Shown: in pieces, positions 1-9,997 of the stretch
Position numbering within the stretch: position 1 is the first letter of the stretch
How the letters are laid out: the number at the start of each line of letters is the position of its first letter
NCBI GenBank assembly: GCA_034770075.1
Contig: JAVJAP010000349.1
Location: 145,556 to 209,555, forward strand
From: Aralia elata
Taxonomy: Eukaryota > Streptophyta > Magnoliopsida > Apiales > Araliaceae
DNA length: 64,000 nucleotides
Reading direction: 5' to 3'
The notes under the pieces: model-generated
Databases searched by the model: none
Told to the model about the DNA's origin: nothing
The model's input: the letters and a program-made list of their open reading frames with translations, nothing else
Program-made: the position numbers and the translations under genes

Positions 1-597
1 GGCTCGCCGCTTCCAGATCTGTCACTTTCAACTTCGTACCCCACATAGATTCCTGCAATTTTGCTCGTTTGCAAGGACCTTTTGTCGAGTTTCCCAACTT
101 TTCTGCAAAAACCGCTCCGGTAGGATCGTTCTACGCGCTACAGGTAACACTTTGACTGTTCACTTTTCAATTTTGTCAATATTTTGCTATACATTTGGCT
201 ATTTACATGCTATAGATGGAAGATGTATGCTTTACAATGCTATATTATGTATGATCATATATACATGCTATGTATCAACTGTGTGAGTCCTATTTTATGC
301 TCATGATGCGGTCTCACATACTGTTATTCTTTTTCTGCAAGAAAATCATGCATTACATGCTGTAATTACACTTATGAATGCAATTTTGATCTGTTTGAGG
401 CTTGGATTGATGGAAAACATGTTTGGCTTATGCCTGGGATGTCCATTTTACAAACGGAACTCTGCCGATTTTTTTTTTTTTACATAGACCATAAACATGC
501 ATCATGTTTAATTATATGATGAGGGTAGGAATTTAGAATATTCGTGACATAATTCAAAAGGGAACTTACCTTCCTCCTTGCCTGTTCTGTTCCAGCT
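1..597 (+). promoter_or_regulatory. Upstream region and probable 5'-leader intron of the antisense gene
   Basis: There is no substantial coding frame here. A CAG|GTAACA donor at 143/144 and a pyrimidine-rich CTGTTCCAG acceptor ending at 595 would define a 452-nt leader intron, placing the ATG at 598 two bases into the next exon. The interval is AT-rich, with repeated ATGCTAT-like words and a 13-T run at 469-481. The core promoter is probably to the left of the window. The intron is inferred from splice consensus only. Confidence 0.4.
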
Positions 598-2568
598 ATG
601 GATCCCGATGCTCATAGTAGCTCCTCCGTGTCACGGACCTCGGGTGTTCGCCGTCGTAGGGCTGCGCCTGCTCCTGTTCCTCCTCGGACCCGTCAGGCTC
701 GCCGCTTGGCGGAGGCTGTCATTCGTCCCGATCATCCGGACGTTGAGGAGGCTGTTCCTCCGGAGGTCGCGGCAGAGGGGCCATCCTCCAGCACACCGGC
801 TCCATCTACTCATCAGGCTTCTTCTGGCGCCCCTGTGCAGATACCCGATCTTTTGGGTCGGGATCTCAGTCGTCACCCCTCAGTATCTCTCGTGGCTAAC
901 GAGGTATATTCAGTTCTATTCTGATTTTATTCTCAATTTCTCAATTCTCCTTTTATCCGGACTGACCCATTGGTGATTGTCCCAGGTGCCCGAGTTTACT
1001 CAGCCGAGGGGCAACTGGTTCAACATCTACTCCCTCTACACGGCTCTGCACAGCGACTACCGGGCGATGGTGGATTCTTGGGGGTTCCGTCACTTCTTCA
1101 CTATCATCCCCCGGCAGTGCCCCTGGGGTTATATGAGGGCTTTGTCCGAGAGATGGTTTCACCAGACCCAGTTCCTTCACCTTCTGGACTGTGAGGTTGT
1201 GTTGACCCCCTGGGACTGGAGGTACATTACGGGCATAGAGTTTACCGGGTCCCGCGTTCCTCTAGATCTCGACATCACTCCTGCGGAGGTCCGGGCTTTA
1301 TTGGGCTTCGCTGCTGAGGACCGGGTCTTTAAGGCCCGTAGTATTCGATCTGGTGCCTTGGCTGTTGATGCGGTCGGGGGTCTCTATGCGCTGCCCATTC
1401 CAGCGGATCAGGGTACTCAGGACATTCTGCTCCGACTCCTGTTCCTGACCATCATGAGGGGTTGTTTCCTAGGGAACAACTCCTCCACCATTCATTTCAG
1501 CGTCGTGGGAGCGGTCAGAGACGTGGACCGCATCAGTGACTATGACTGGGGGTCATTCACCTTTGCCTACTTCCTCCACGGTATGTGTCTACGCTCGGAG
1601 GGCTAGACAGATGCTTGGCTCGGATTTTATCACTTCCTGCTGGTGAGGTTTCTCTTTCCCTCTTCTTATTGGACTTTCCCTCATTTATTTCCCTTTTCTG
1701 CATTCAGATTACTCATGCTTTTCACTGTTTCTGTTCGCAGTTCTGGGCCTACGAGCGTCTCCCATGTCTGAGGCCTGTCACTACTCTTGGCTTGGACACC
1801 TATCCCCGGGGTCGGCGATGGCATCATAGCACCCTGGAGGAGGTCCCGGTATCTGGCAGTTTTGCACACTGCCGCATCCAGCTGGAGCTGATCACGGCTG
1901 CAAGGGTCGTCTGGAGGCCTTATCTTTTTGAGCATCTGGATGTGGGGTTTATAGATGGGCATCCTACCGGCCCGGAGTTTGCACTTTCCACCCGTCGCCT
2001 CACTTTGCAGAGTGTTGGAGGATGGGTTATGTACCTTGGGGAGCGCGCCTTCAGATGCGTTACAAGAGAGATCCGCATCCCGCACTCCCTTCCTTTCACT
2101 ACTTCCTGGCCGCTGGATTCTCAGCCTTCAGAGATCATGCTTGCAGGGGAGGATGGCCGGATGCTTTCGACGGGTCCCAGTACCAGTGATGCCTTCCGTA
2201 CTTGGTGGGTGCCCCGCACCATCGGTCCTCAGACCCGGGCCACGTTCTTCCTCGGGGATATGGTCCCCGGCTCGGTGATGATGACCGACTGGGCAGCCTG
2301 CGTTCGGACTCCCACTCATGCCGAGCAGATCGCCACCCTGACCCGTCTGGTAGACCAGCTATCTCTATATCTTCGGGTGCTGGGTCGGACTCCAGAGGAT
2401 GCTTATGCCTATGATCCTGATGGTGCGGGTTATGATGCGGGCCCGAGCTCGTCTGATGCCACAGCGCAGCCCTACATTCCGGACATGAACTTCGGTCCTC
2501 CGACCTCGACGACCCCAGGGGATCAGTTTGAGGATCCCGCCTTTATCGATGAGATTGATTTTATTTAG
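598..2568 (+). CDS. Plant mobile domain (PMD)-like protein, three exons, in-frame stop in exon 2
   Basis: Exons are 598-903, 986-1642 and 1741-2568. Both introns (82 and 98 nt) are GT-AG and phase 0, and joining them gives about 596 codons. Exon 1 encodes an Arg/Pro/Ser-rich N-terminus. Exons 2 and 3 carry a plant-mobile-domain-like region: an ERW segment, then EVVLTPWDWRYITGIEF, the family's usual pattern of an ERW helix followed by a TLxDVxxLTGL-like segment. DYDWGSFTFAYFL and FWAYERLP are also typical. PMD proteins are linked to transposons and some silencing factors; the biochemical role is not established. A TAG at 1604-1606 interrupts exon 2 at about residue 309. The tail is acidic and low complexity. 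The gene lies antisense to, and downstream of, Tat pol. It could be a decayed or a recently inactivated passenger gene. Confidence 0.6.
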
Positions 2569-2746
2569 ATCAGGATAGGATAGGGCTTTTGTACCTGTAC
2601 CTGCTTGGACTTATTTTTCATTTTATGCACTATGTACTGAATTCATTTATTTATTCATGCACAGTATTTCTTCTTTTATCTCTATGAACTTCATTTGCTT
2701 TATTATTAACTGTATGATGCATGCTTTTCTTATTTATGGATAGAAA

Positions 2747-4351
2747 ATGACCCCTGTACAGTCTTTTGATACTATTTTTCCACAGATGTCGTCCTCAGAT
2801 GCCGTGGTACGTTTGGATTTCATTCCTTCCATAGGGTTGGTTGGCAGTTTCCTCCGCTGGTTGGACAGTTTATTGCCGGCCGACAGGGTCATCGCAGATG
2901 GTCTCTTGGGCCATTCTTGGTCCTTATTAACCTTTCAGGTGCCAGTGGGCTTTGTGGAGGGTATTCTGAGCTATTGGGCGCCTGCCCGTCAGGTGTTCAG
3001 GTTAGGGATGGTAGAGCTGACCCCCACCCTCGAGGAGTATGTTCGCTTCACCGGCTTGCCTTTGGATAGACCTTGTGCCAGGGTCACGGCTGGTTCCATG
3101 CGCCGTCAGTTCTTGACCTTTACCGGTTTGCGGAGGGCTGTCTTGTTACCGGTGATCACATCAGACCATATGGTTCCCCTTCAGTTCTTGATTGACCGAT
3201 TTGGCTCACCTGACAGTTTTCGTCTTTTCTTCGGCGATTTTTCTGTATCTGAGGAGCGCTGGGGCGCTTCAAGAGTAGACGTTCTGATGGCCTGTGTCGT
3301 CTCAGTTTTGTACTTGCCGGCAGGGCCTGATCAGTTGGACATGCGGGTTGTCGTGGCTGTTCGAGCCCTTCAGGAGGATCACACCATTCTTCCCATGATT
3401 TTGGCGGATACCTATATGTCAGCTTCATACTGTCAATCCTTCCGAGGCAGGGTATTCAGAGGGAGTTCGACCTTATTGTATATGTGGTTCATGAGTCATC
3501 TTAGTCCCATCGGCCATTTCCGTCGCCAAGGGTTTTGCTTTAGCCACGACATAACCACGCAGTTTTCGTTTCGTCCCGTGAGCTGTACTGATGTGGCCTC
3601 CTGGACATCATTTTTGTCTGTCATTGAGGATCCCTTTCATCTATTGGTCTACTCAGGCTATTGCTCCTTTATGAGCTTCTTGACTCATGTGCCCACCCTG
3701 GATTTCATCCCTATTGCTGGCTCGAGGGGTGTGACGACTTATCATCCCCTGGCGGTTATGGGGCAGTTTGATCAGACACAGGATTTACACCCCTTCGCGG
3801 GTGCAGCCGCCTACCGATTCCTTATATCATCCCGTTCAGAGAGGGATCTACTGCGGATATACGATCTTTGGTCTCGCAGGATCTTTGCCGAATACAGTGA
3901 GAGCTGTCACATCCAGACATTTGCTTACGTGCAGTGGTTGCGCGGAGACTTGGATCCGGCTGGTTTGAGTCAGACTGGGGCCTTTGATGACTCTGGAGTG
4001 ATTTTCCCGGAGGATACCACAGACCACCCCGTCTCAGCTGATTCTGCCTCAAGTTGGGCTACTGAGGATACCCGACTCCACCTGACCCTGATTACTGCTG
4101 AGGCCGAGAGGGATGCCGCTCTTGTCGAGAGAGATGATGTCATTCGGGCTAGAGACGCTGCCATTGCTGACAAAGAGGCCATTGTATTTCAGACCAGGGC
4201 AGTTGTAGATGCTCATTTTGGGACTGTCAGCCGAGCCACTGCTTTACTGGATCGTATTGATATGATGGGGCAACAGATTGCAGGAGATGCTGATGCTTCA
4301 GATCTATCCACCACCTTGTCCATCCTGCTTCAGCTAGTTTCAGATTTGTAG
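2747..4351 (+). CDS. DUF7745/PMD-like protein with C-terminal coiled coil
   Basis: This is one uninterrupted 534-residue frame. At about residues 75-110 it has a YW helix followed by VFRLGMVELTPTLEEYVRF and TGLPLDRP. That is the signature shared by DUF7745 proteins and, more distantly, by plant mobile domains. The middle is hydrophobic and aromatic. Residues about 440-495 are rich in Ala, Glu, Arg and Asp with heptad-like spacing (AEAERDAALVERDDVIRARD), so they probably form a coiled coil. The gene starts 178 nt after the preceding PMD-like gene on the same strand, and an AATAAA at 4413-4418 is a plausible poly(A) signal. Both genes face integrase tail to tail. No catalytic residues are recognisable and the function is unknown. 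The family name is from memory of its motif. Confidence 0.65.
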   Translation: MTPVQSFDTIFPQMSSSDAVVRLDFIPSIGLVGSFLRWLDSLLPADRVIADGLLGHSWSLLTFQVPVGFVEGILSYWAPARQVFRLGMVELTPTLEEYVRFTGLPLDRPCARVTAGSMRRQFLTFTGLRRAVLLPVITSDHMVPLQFLIDRFGSPDSFRLFFGDFSVSEERWGASRVDVLMACVVSVLYLPAGPDQLDMRVVVAVRALQEDHTILPMILADTYMSASYCQSFRGRVFRGSSTLLYMWFMSHLSPIGHFRRQGFCFSHDITTQFSFRPVSCTDVASWTSFLSVIEDPFHLLVYSGYCSFMSFLTHVPTLDFIPIAGSRGVTTYHPLAVMGQFDQTQDLHPFAGAAAYRFLISSRSERDLLRIYDLWSRRIFAEYSESCHIQTFAYVQWLRGDLDPAGLSQTGAFDDSGVIFPEDTTDHPVSADSASSWATEDTRLHLTLITAEAERDAALVERDDVIRARDAAIADKEAIVFQTRAVVDAHFGTVSRATALLDRIDMMGQQIAGDADASDLSTTLSILLQLVSDL

Positions 4352-4867
4352 ATTATTTTATTTCCTGCATAGACTATGTTAGTTTCATCGGTTAGCGAAA
4401 GAGAGATCTTGTAATAAAATGACTTATATATATAGACATGCATTTAAATTTAGTCATTTTCCCCTTTTGTCGTATCATTGCTTTTCATTGGATCCTCGTT
4501 TTATCCAGTTGACCATGATTTTGACATTTCGCCTTCTTTCTCTTCTCAAGTCTTGATGGAGATTTGACAGATATTGCCGCACACCTTTTGATTTCTTTGG
4601 ATTGAATCTCAGATTTTGGATAACTGTTTGGTTGGATCAGGGTTATGTCTTTTGGGATGAAGCTGGTTAGGCAGCTGGTTTCGGGAAGGTTTTGAGGGTG
4701 TAGGAAGGTTTTATCTGGTTATCGAAAATTGGTTTTGGGTTAGGGAAAAGATTATTTTTTTTTTTTATGGATCGGACCGCGCCATGATGGCTGCCTTCGT
4801 ACCCCCACAAGTTGGGAGATCAGGTCCTACGTAGTTCGCTCCCAAAGGAAAAAAAGGAACTGATGAT
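4352..4867. other. Region between converging genes: poly(A) signal and post-pol sequence
   Basis: No gene is visible. The plus strand carries AATAAA at 4413-4418 after the DUF7745-like gene. On the minus strand the stretch just after the integrase stop (about 4760-4860) contains CTACGTAGGACCTGATC and GGGGTACGAAGGCAGCC. Words like these are common directly after pol in dicot Tat elements. A 14-T run lies at 4753-4766. Confidence 0.5.
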
Positions 4868-6370
4868 TCAAGCGTAGAACCGCTTCACCGAGTCAGAATT
4901 GAGGGGTTGTGGAAATACCTCACCATCCATTTCTTGCAATATGAGGGCTCCTCCGGATAGCACCTTCTTAATCACAAATGGCCCTTCCCAGTTCGGGGCG
5001 AACTTCCCCTTGGCTTCGTCTTGACAAGGCATGACTCTTTTCAGCACCAAATCATTTTCTTTGAACTTCCGAGGTCTTATCCTTTTGTCATATGATCGAG
5101 AAATCCTTTGTTGATATAACTGACTGTGCCAAACCGCAGCCACCCTTCTTTCATCAATTAGGGCCAATTGGTCATATCGGCATTGCATCCAATCCTCCTC
5201 GCTTATCTGAGCATCGATCACTATTCTGAGGGATGCCATCTCAACCTCAACTGGTAGAACATCCTCCATTCCATACACCAAAGCGTAAGGGGTTGCCCCT
5301 GTAGACGTACGCGTTGTCGTTCGGTATGCCAGCAGGGTGAGGGGTAATAAATCCGGCCATCCCCGATGATTAGCAGACATTTTGGCCATGATCTTCTTGA
5401 TGTTTTTGTTGGCAGCCTCCACTGCCCCATTCATCTTAGGACGGTAAATGACGAAATTGAGGTGCTTGATCTTAAACTGGTCACACAGTCCCTTCATGAG
5501 GGCGTTGTTTAAATTCTTGGCATTGTCGGAGACCAAAACCTCAGGTTGTCCGTATCGACAAATGACATTATTCCTGATGAAACCGACGATGACCTCCTGA
5601 GTTACCTTGGGGAAAGAAGCTGCCTCTACCCATTTGGTGAAATAATCGATCATGACGAAAATGAATCGGTGTCCGTTGCTCGCTTTGGGCTCTATTGGTC
5701 CGATTACATCCATTCCCCACATTGAAAATGGCCACGGGGAGGTCATACAGTGCAGTTCATTGGGAGGCGTATGGATCACATTACCGTGCGCCTGACATTG
5801 GTAACACCGTTTGACATGATCATCGCAATCGGCTTTCAGCGTTAACCAATAATGCCCTGTCCTCAAGATCTTTTTGGCCAGCATCGGTCCACTCATATGT
5901 GGCCCACACACCACACCATGTATTTCATTCATAATCCTCCGGGCCTGTGTTTCATCTACGCATTGCAACAGTCCCAACCCAGCATCCCTTTTGTAGAGTG
6001 AATCCCCACTTAGGTAAAATTTCATCGCCATCTTTTGAATTCTCATCCTCTTAGTTCGACTCGCTTGGTCGGGAATGGATCTATCTCTCAGATATTCCCT
6101 TATGTCGTGATACCAGGGCTGCCTGGTCAACACCACCTCGTCTGACAACACTGCCACATGTTCCTCATATGCCGGGGCATCCTGTACGGCTATCTCAATC
6201 TGTGGACTGTCCCTGTTCTTGATTACGTGGATTAAGGAAGCCAGAGTTGCCAATGCATCGGCAAAGTCATTCCGTCCCCGGGGAATATGGCGGAAAGCGA
6301 TATCCTCGAACTCTTGCATCAGCTGGGTAACACAACGATGGTATGGAAGTAACCGAAGCTCCTTAGTGTT
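4868..6370 (-). pseudogene. Tat integrase, part of interrupted pol
   Basis: The frame is open from just after a TAG at 6371-6373. It begins with a tether ending in FADALATLASL, then the HHCC zinc region (an EIH...CGPH pair and CYQC), the core with D in GMDVIGPI, D in LVSDNAKNL and E in NGAVEAANKNIKK, and a C-terminal segment with KFAPNWEGPF. Integrase inserts the reverse-transcribed DNA into the host genome. All three DDE residues are present, although the usual DNG after the second Asp reads DNA. The TAG separates it from the RNase H frame, in phase, so read-through would restore continuity. I see no chromodomain, as expected for Tat. Confidence 0.85.
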
Positions 6371-6699
6371 CTACACCCCGATTGCCTGTTTGATTACCAA
6401 TTCTGAATCCCCGAACACCGCTAGTCTCTTCACCCCCATGTTGCGGGCCAAGCGGAGTCCCAAGATACATCCCTCGTATTCAGCGGTGTTGTTCGAATTG
6501 CTGAAATGCAGTTTAGTGGCCACGGGGTATTGTTCTCCGGTGACAGAGACTAAGACCGCTCCGGCTCCTGCCCCGTCGGCGTTCATGGCACCATCAAAAT
6601 ATAGCTTCCAGAACTGTCCCTCGTGATCACGTTTCTCGCGTGATACCCAAAATATATCTTCGCCCGGAAGAGGAGTTCCCTCCTGACGGGGTTTCTGCC
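6371..6699 (-). pseudogene. Second (archaeal-type) RNase H domain of Tat pol
   Basis: Key residues are D in LYFDGAMN, E in NTAEYEGC and D in FGDSELVIKQ, the D-E-D set of an active RNase H. Tat elements are known for such an extra RNase H after their own. The frame differs from the preceding RT frame: a net shift occurs near 6690-6699, just after IADQLAE. The domain ends at TAG 6371-6373, where relatives usually have a Trp codon, so the stop is probably a TGG to TAG change. Replicative function of this copy is therefore lost without two corrections. Confidence 0.8.
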
Positions 6700-8328
6700 A
6701 ACTGATCTGCAATTCCCTGCCCTTTCATGGCCTTCTGAGTCATGTACACCATGTCAAACTGTTGTAAGATCAACTGCCATCTTGACAACCGACAATTCAG
6801 CATGGGCCTTTCAAAAATATATTTCAGGGGATCCATTCTTGATATCAGGTACGTCATATGCCCATGGAGGTAGTGCTGTAATTTCCCTGCGGCCCAGGCC
6901 AGAGCACAACAGGTCTTTTCGATGGGAGTGTAATTTTGTTCACATTGGCTAAATCTTTTGCTAAGGTAATAGATGGCCTGCTCTTTACCTGCCTCATTCT
7001 TTTGTCCCAGCATACATCCCATCGCGATGGCATTGACCGATATATACATAAACAGAGGGATCCCATCCTTCGGGGGTACCAGCACTGGTGCCTCCGCCAG
7101 CTGCTTTTTAATGGTTTGAAAAGCCTTCTGACATTGCCCATTCCACTCCTGGGAAGCCCCTTTTCTTAATAGTTTGAAAATGGGCTCACATGTAGTCGTC
7201 AAGTGGGATATAAAACGGCTGATGAAGTTTATCCTCCCGAGGAAACCTCTTATCTCCTTCTCTGTGTGAGGCGCCGGCATATCCACAATGGCCTTAATCT
7301 TTGCTGGATCCAACTCAAGGCCCCGATCACTAACCAGGAATCCCAAGAGCTTACCCGACTGCACTCCGAAAGCACACTTGGCCGGATTGAGTTTTAATTT
7401 ATACTTTCTGAGCCGATCGAATAGCTTTTTGAGATGGGTTATATGGTCAGATTCTTCCTTCGATTTCACAATAATGTCATCCACGTAGACCTCTATCTCC
7501 TTGTGCATCATATCGTGGAATAGGGCCATCATGGCTCTCTGATAAGTAGCCCCCGCATTTGTGAGACCAAAAGCCAATCGTCTGTAGCAGAAAGTGCCCC
7601 AAGGGGTGATGAATGCGGTCTTTTCCCGATCTTCTTCCGCCACCATTATCTGATGATATCCCGCGAAGCAATCCACAAAAGAGTACATTTCGTACTGGGC
7701 TGTGTTATCCACCAGGATGTGTATGAAAGGCGCCGGGAAGTTATCTTTGAGACTGGCCTTGTTTAGATCTCTGTAGTCTACACATACCCTCACCTTTCCT
7801 CCAGGCTTAGCCACTGGGACTACATTGGATAGCCATTCCGGGTAAGTGGACACCATAATGATTCCCGCCCTGAACTGCTTGATGATCTCTTCCTTTACTT
7901 TTAAGCTCCACTCCGGTTTCAACTTTCTTAATTTTTGCTTGATAGGCCTGAAACCCTCCTTGATGGGTAATCGGTGTACCACAATGTCGGTGGACAATCC
8001 GATCATATCCTCATGAGACCAGGCAAAGACATCCTCATATTGTTTTAGCAACTCAGTTATTTCGGCTTTTTGGTTGGGGATAAGGTCCGTCCCTATCTTG
8101 AGTTCTTTTGGCTTGTCAGGGGTTCCAATATCAATGGTGACGGTTTGGTCCAAGTTGGGTTTGGGTTTATCCTCGACCCACCCTTTGATCTCGTCAGGCG
8201 CGTCGTCGTAATCTGTCTCATCTTGTTCAATGCCCATTAAATCGAAATCCAGCTCAATGTCAAAATCATAATCATCATTCAAATTGGAAAGACCGTTTGT
8301 TAGGCAAGGATTACTCAAATTGGTACAC
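6627..8328 (-). pseudogene. Tat reverse transcriptase and degenerate first RNase H
   Basis: After an acidic linker, the RT starts near GFRPIKQKLRKLKPEW and has D in FVDCFAGYHQI, FGLTNAGATYQRAM and YVDDIIV with both Asp. The connection and first RNase H follow. In that RNase H the first catalytic Asp is replaced (MYISVNAIAMG), a loss common in Tat elements that carry a second RNase H. RT copies element RNA into DNA using the tRNA primer. The open frame extends upstream to 8396, but 8329-8495 looks like an intron. The frame fails near 6695 through a frameshift, after which it reads 23 unrelated residues to a stop at 6627. Confidence 0.85.
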
Positions 8329-8495
8329 CTGACATGAAACAAAATACTTGTCATATATAAATCATTTTTCACGACGATCGCATTTTCAAATAACACGAAG
8401 AAACGACATAATTATGCAAAAATAAAACAACAACAAAAATAAACTTCTTCATTCCCCCGTCCTCTGGGGTCTACCACCCTGACGTCGGGTTTTAC
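8329..8495 (-). other. Candidate intron between protease and RT
   Basis: On the minus strand a GTAAAA donor at 8495 directly follows the last sense codons of protease, and a TTTCATGTCAG acceptor ends at 8329. Removal of 167 nt joins phase 2 to phase 2 and fuses protease to RT in frame. Without splicing the protease frame stops at 8492-8494. Ogre elements are known to have an intron in this position. The upstream part is T-rich on the minus strand. Splicing is inferred. Confidence 0.6.
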
Positions 8496-9997
8496 CCTTG
8501 TTTGGATATCACTGGTTTCAGGGTCCAGTTGTCGACGGTCAGGTCAGACGAAATGCGCTGGATAAAAGGGGGCCTCACATCGGACACTTCCCCGATGATT
8601 GCGGATACGTCGCCTGAGTCCTCCTTCCTATCTTCTCCAGGAATAATTAGCCCTGCCCAATCGATGACGGGCACAACTTGTTGGGCTCCCGGTGGTGTGA
8701 TAATATTCGTTCCCACCCTACTGCTTGTTGATTGCCCGGGGATATAGCACTTGGTTTCAAACTCCTTCGCGACCTCTTGCAGGAAAATCTCCCTCCTGGC
8801 CGATTCATCACTTGCGGAGATCAATTCTTTATCCCCAGACTCAATTACGGTTTTATTGATCCCTTGCTCATTGTTAACCCCGGTCACCAGACTGCCAGCC
8901 AGCCGAACCGGATCTGTACCTTGACGGTGTCTCCGTGCTGCGCCTTCGCGATATCCCAATCCTGCTTTACCTATCTGCTGTGGTAATTGGATGGGCTCGG
9001 TGATTCCTTGACTGCTCCTTCCTAACCCCTGTCCCGGCTGGAAGTTCATTTTTATCATTTCCTTTGCCACAAAGGTAAGTTCTGGAGAGACCCTAGGTTT
9101 CATAGCTGGAGCTCCCAGGTATCTATAATGGGGAGTGCTAATCTCCAGTGCTTGAAAGCTGGCAGGTGCCGCCGACTCATCTACATTGATCCCCGGTAGG
9201 CCACTCCTGGGAGGAGAAGGGTCATCACACTCGGCCGAGATTGTTACCAGATTCCCATCGATGATTAGCTTGATTTGTTGGTGGAGTGTAGAAGGAACTG
9301 CCCCGGCCATGTGTATCCACGGCCTCCCCAATAATAGGTTATAACTGGCCGCGATGTCAAGGACTTGGAAAGAAATGTCAAAAGTACAAGGTCCTATCTC
9401 CACCGGTAATTCAATCTCTCCAATTATATCCCTCCTCGAACCATCAAAAGCTCGCACCACCACATGACTGGCTCGTAGGCGCTTGGGATTGATGTTCATC
9501 TTCTGTAGGGTACTAAGGGGACAGATATTCAATGTCGATCCTCCATCAATCAGCACCACATTCATTACATAACCCGAGGAGATTACCGCAATATGTAGCG
9601 GTTTCCGGTGCCCCCTTCCCTCTTTGGGGATGTCCTCATCTGCGAAGGATATTACATCGTTCTCCAATAGGTGGCCCACCAGCTGGCCGAAACCTTCCTC
9701 ACTAATTTCCTTGGGCACGTATGCTTCTTCCATAACCTTCGTTAGGGATTTGCAATGCTCATTGGATGACAACACCAAGTCCATGACTGATGTTAGGGTT
9801 GACTCCTCATTTAAAATCTGGATCCCCCTTGCTTCCGGATGATCCATCCTTCTCAAGAATTCTATGGCCCTTTCTTCGGAAATCTCTTTATTTTTCCTCC
9901 TTTGGCTATCCAGGACTCGCCCGGCAAGATATAAGGGGTTCCCCTTTGTCGTCACAGAAGCACAACTGGCCGCTTCCTCTGGCATTCCCCCATAATT
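8496..9997 (-). pseudogene. Tat protease with G-patch domain
   Basis: This is the part of gag-pol between the TGA at 9998-10000 and the candidate intron. The aspartic protease has VVLIDGGSTLNICPLSTL near residue 145, where Tat proteases often have D-G/N-G-S rather than DTG. The flap and hydrophobic partner follow (YNLLLGRPWIH). About 150 residues later is a G-patch: MIKMNFQPGQGLGRSSQGI. Protease cleaves the polyprotein; the G-patch is probably a nucleic-acid-binding module. It is in the same frame as gag, separated by one stop. Confidence 0.8.
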
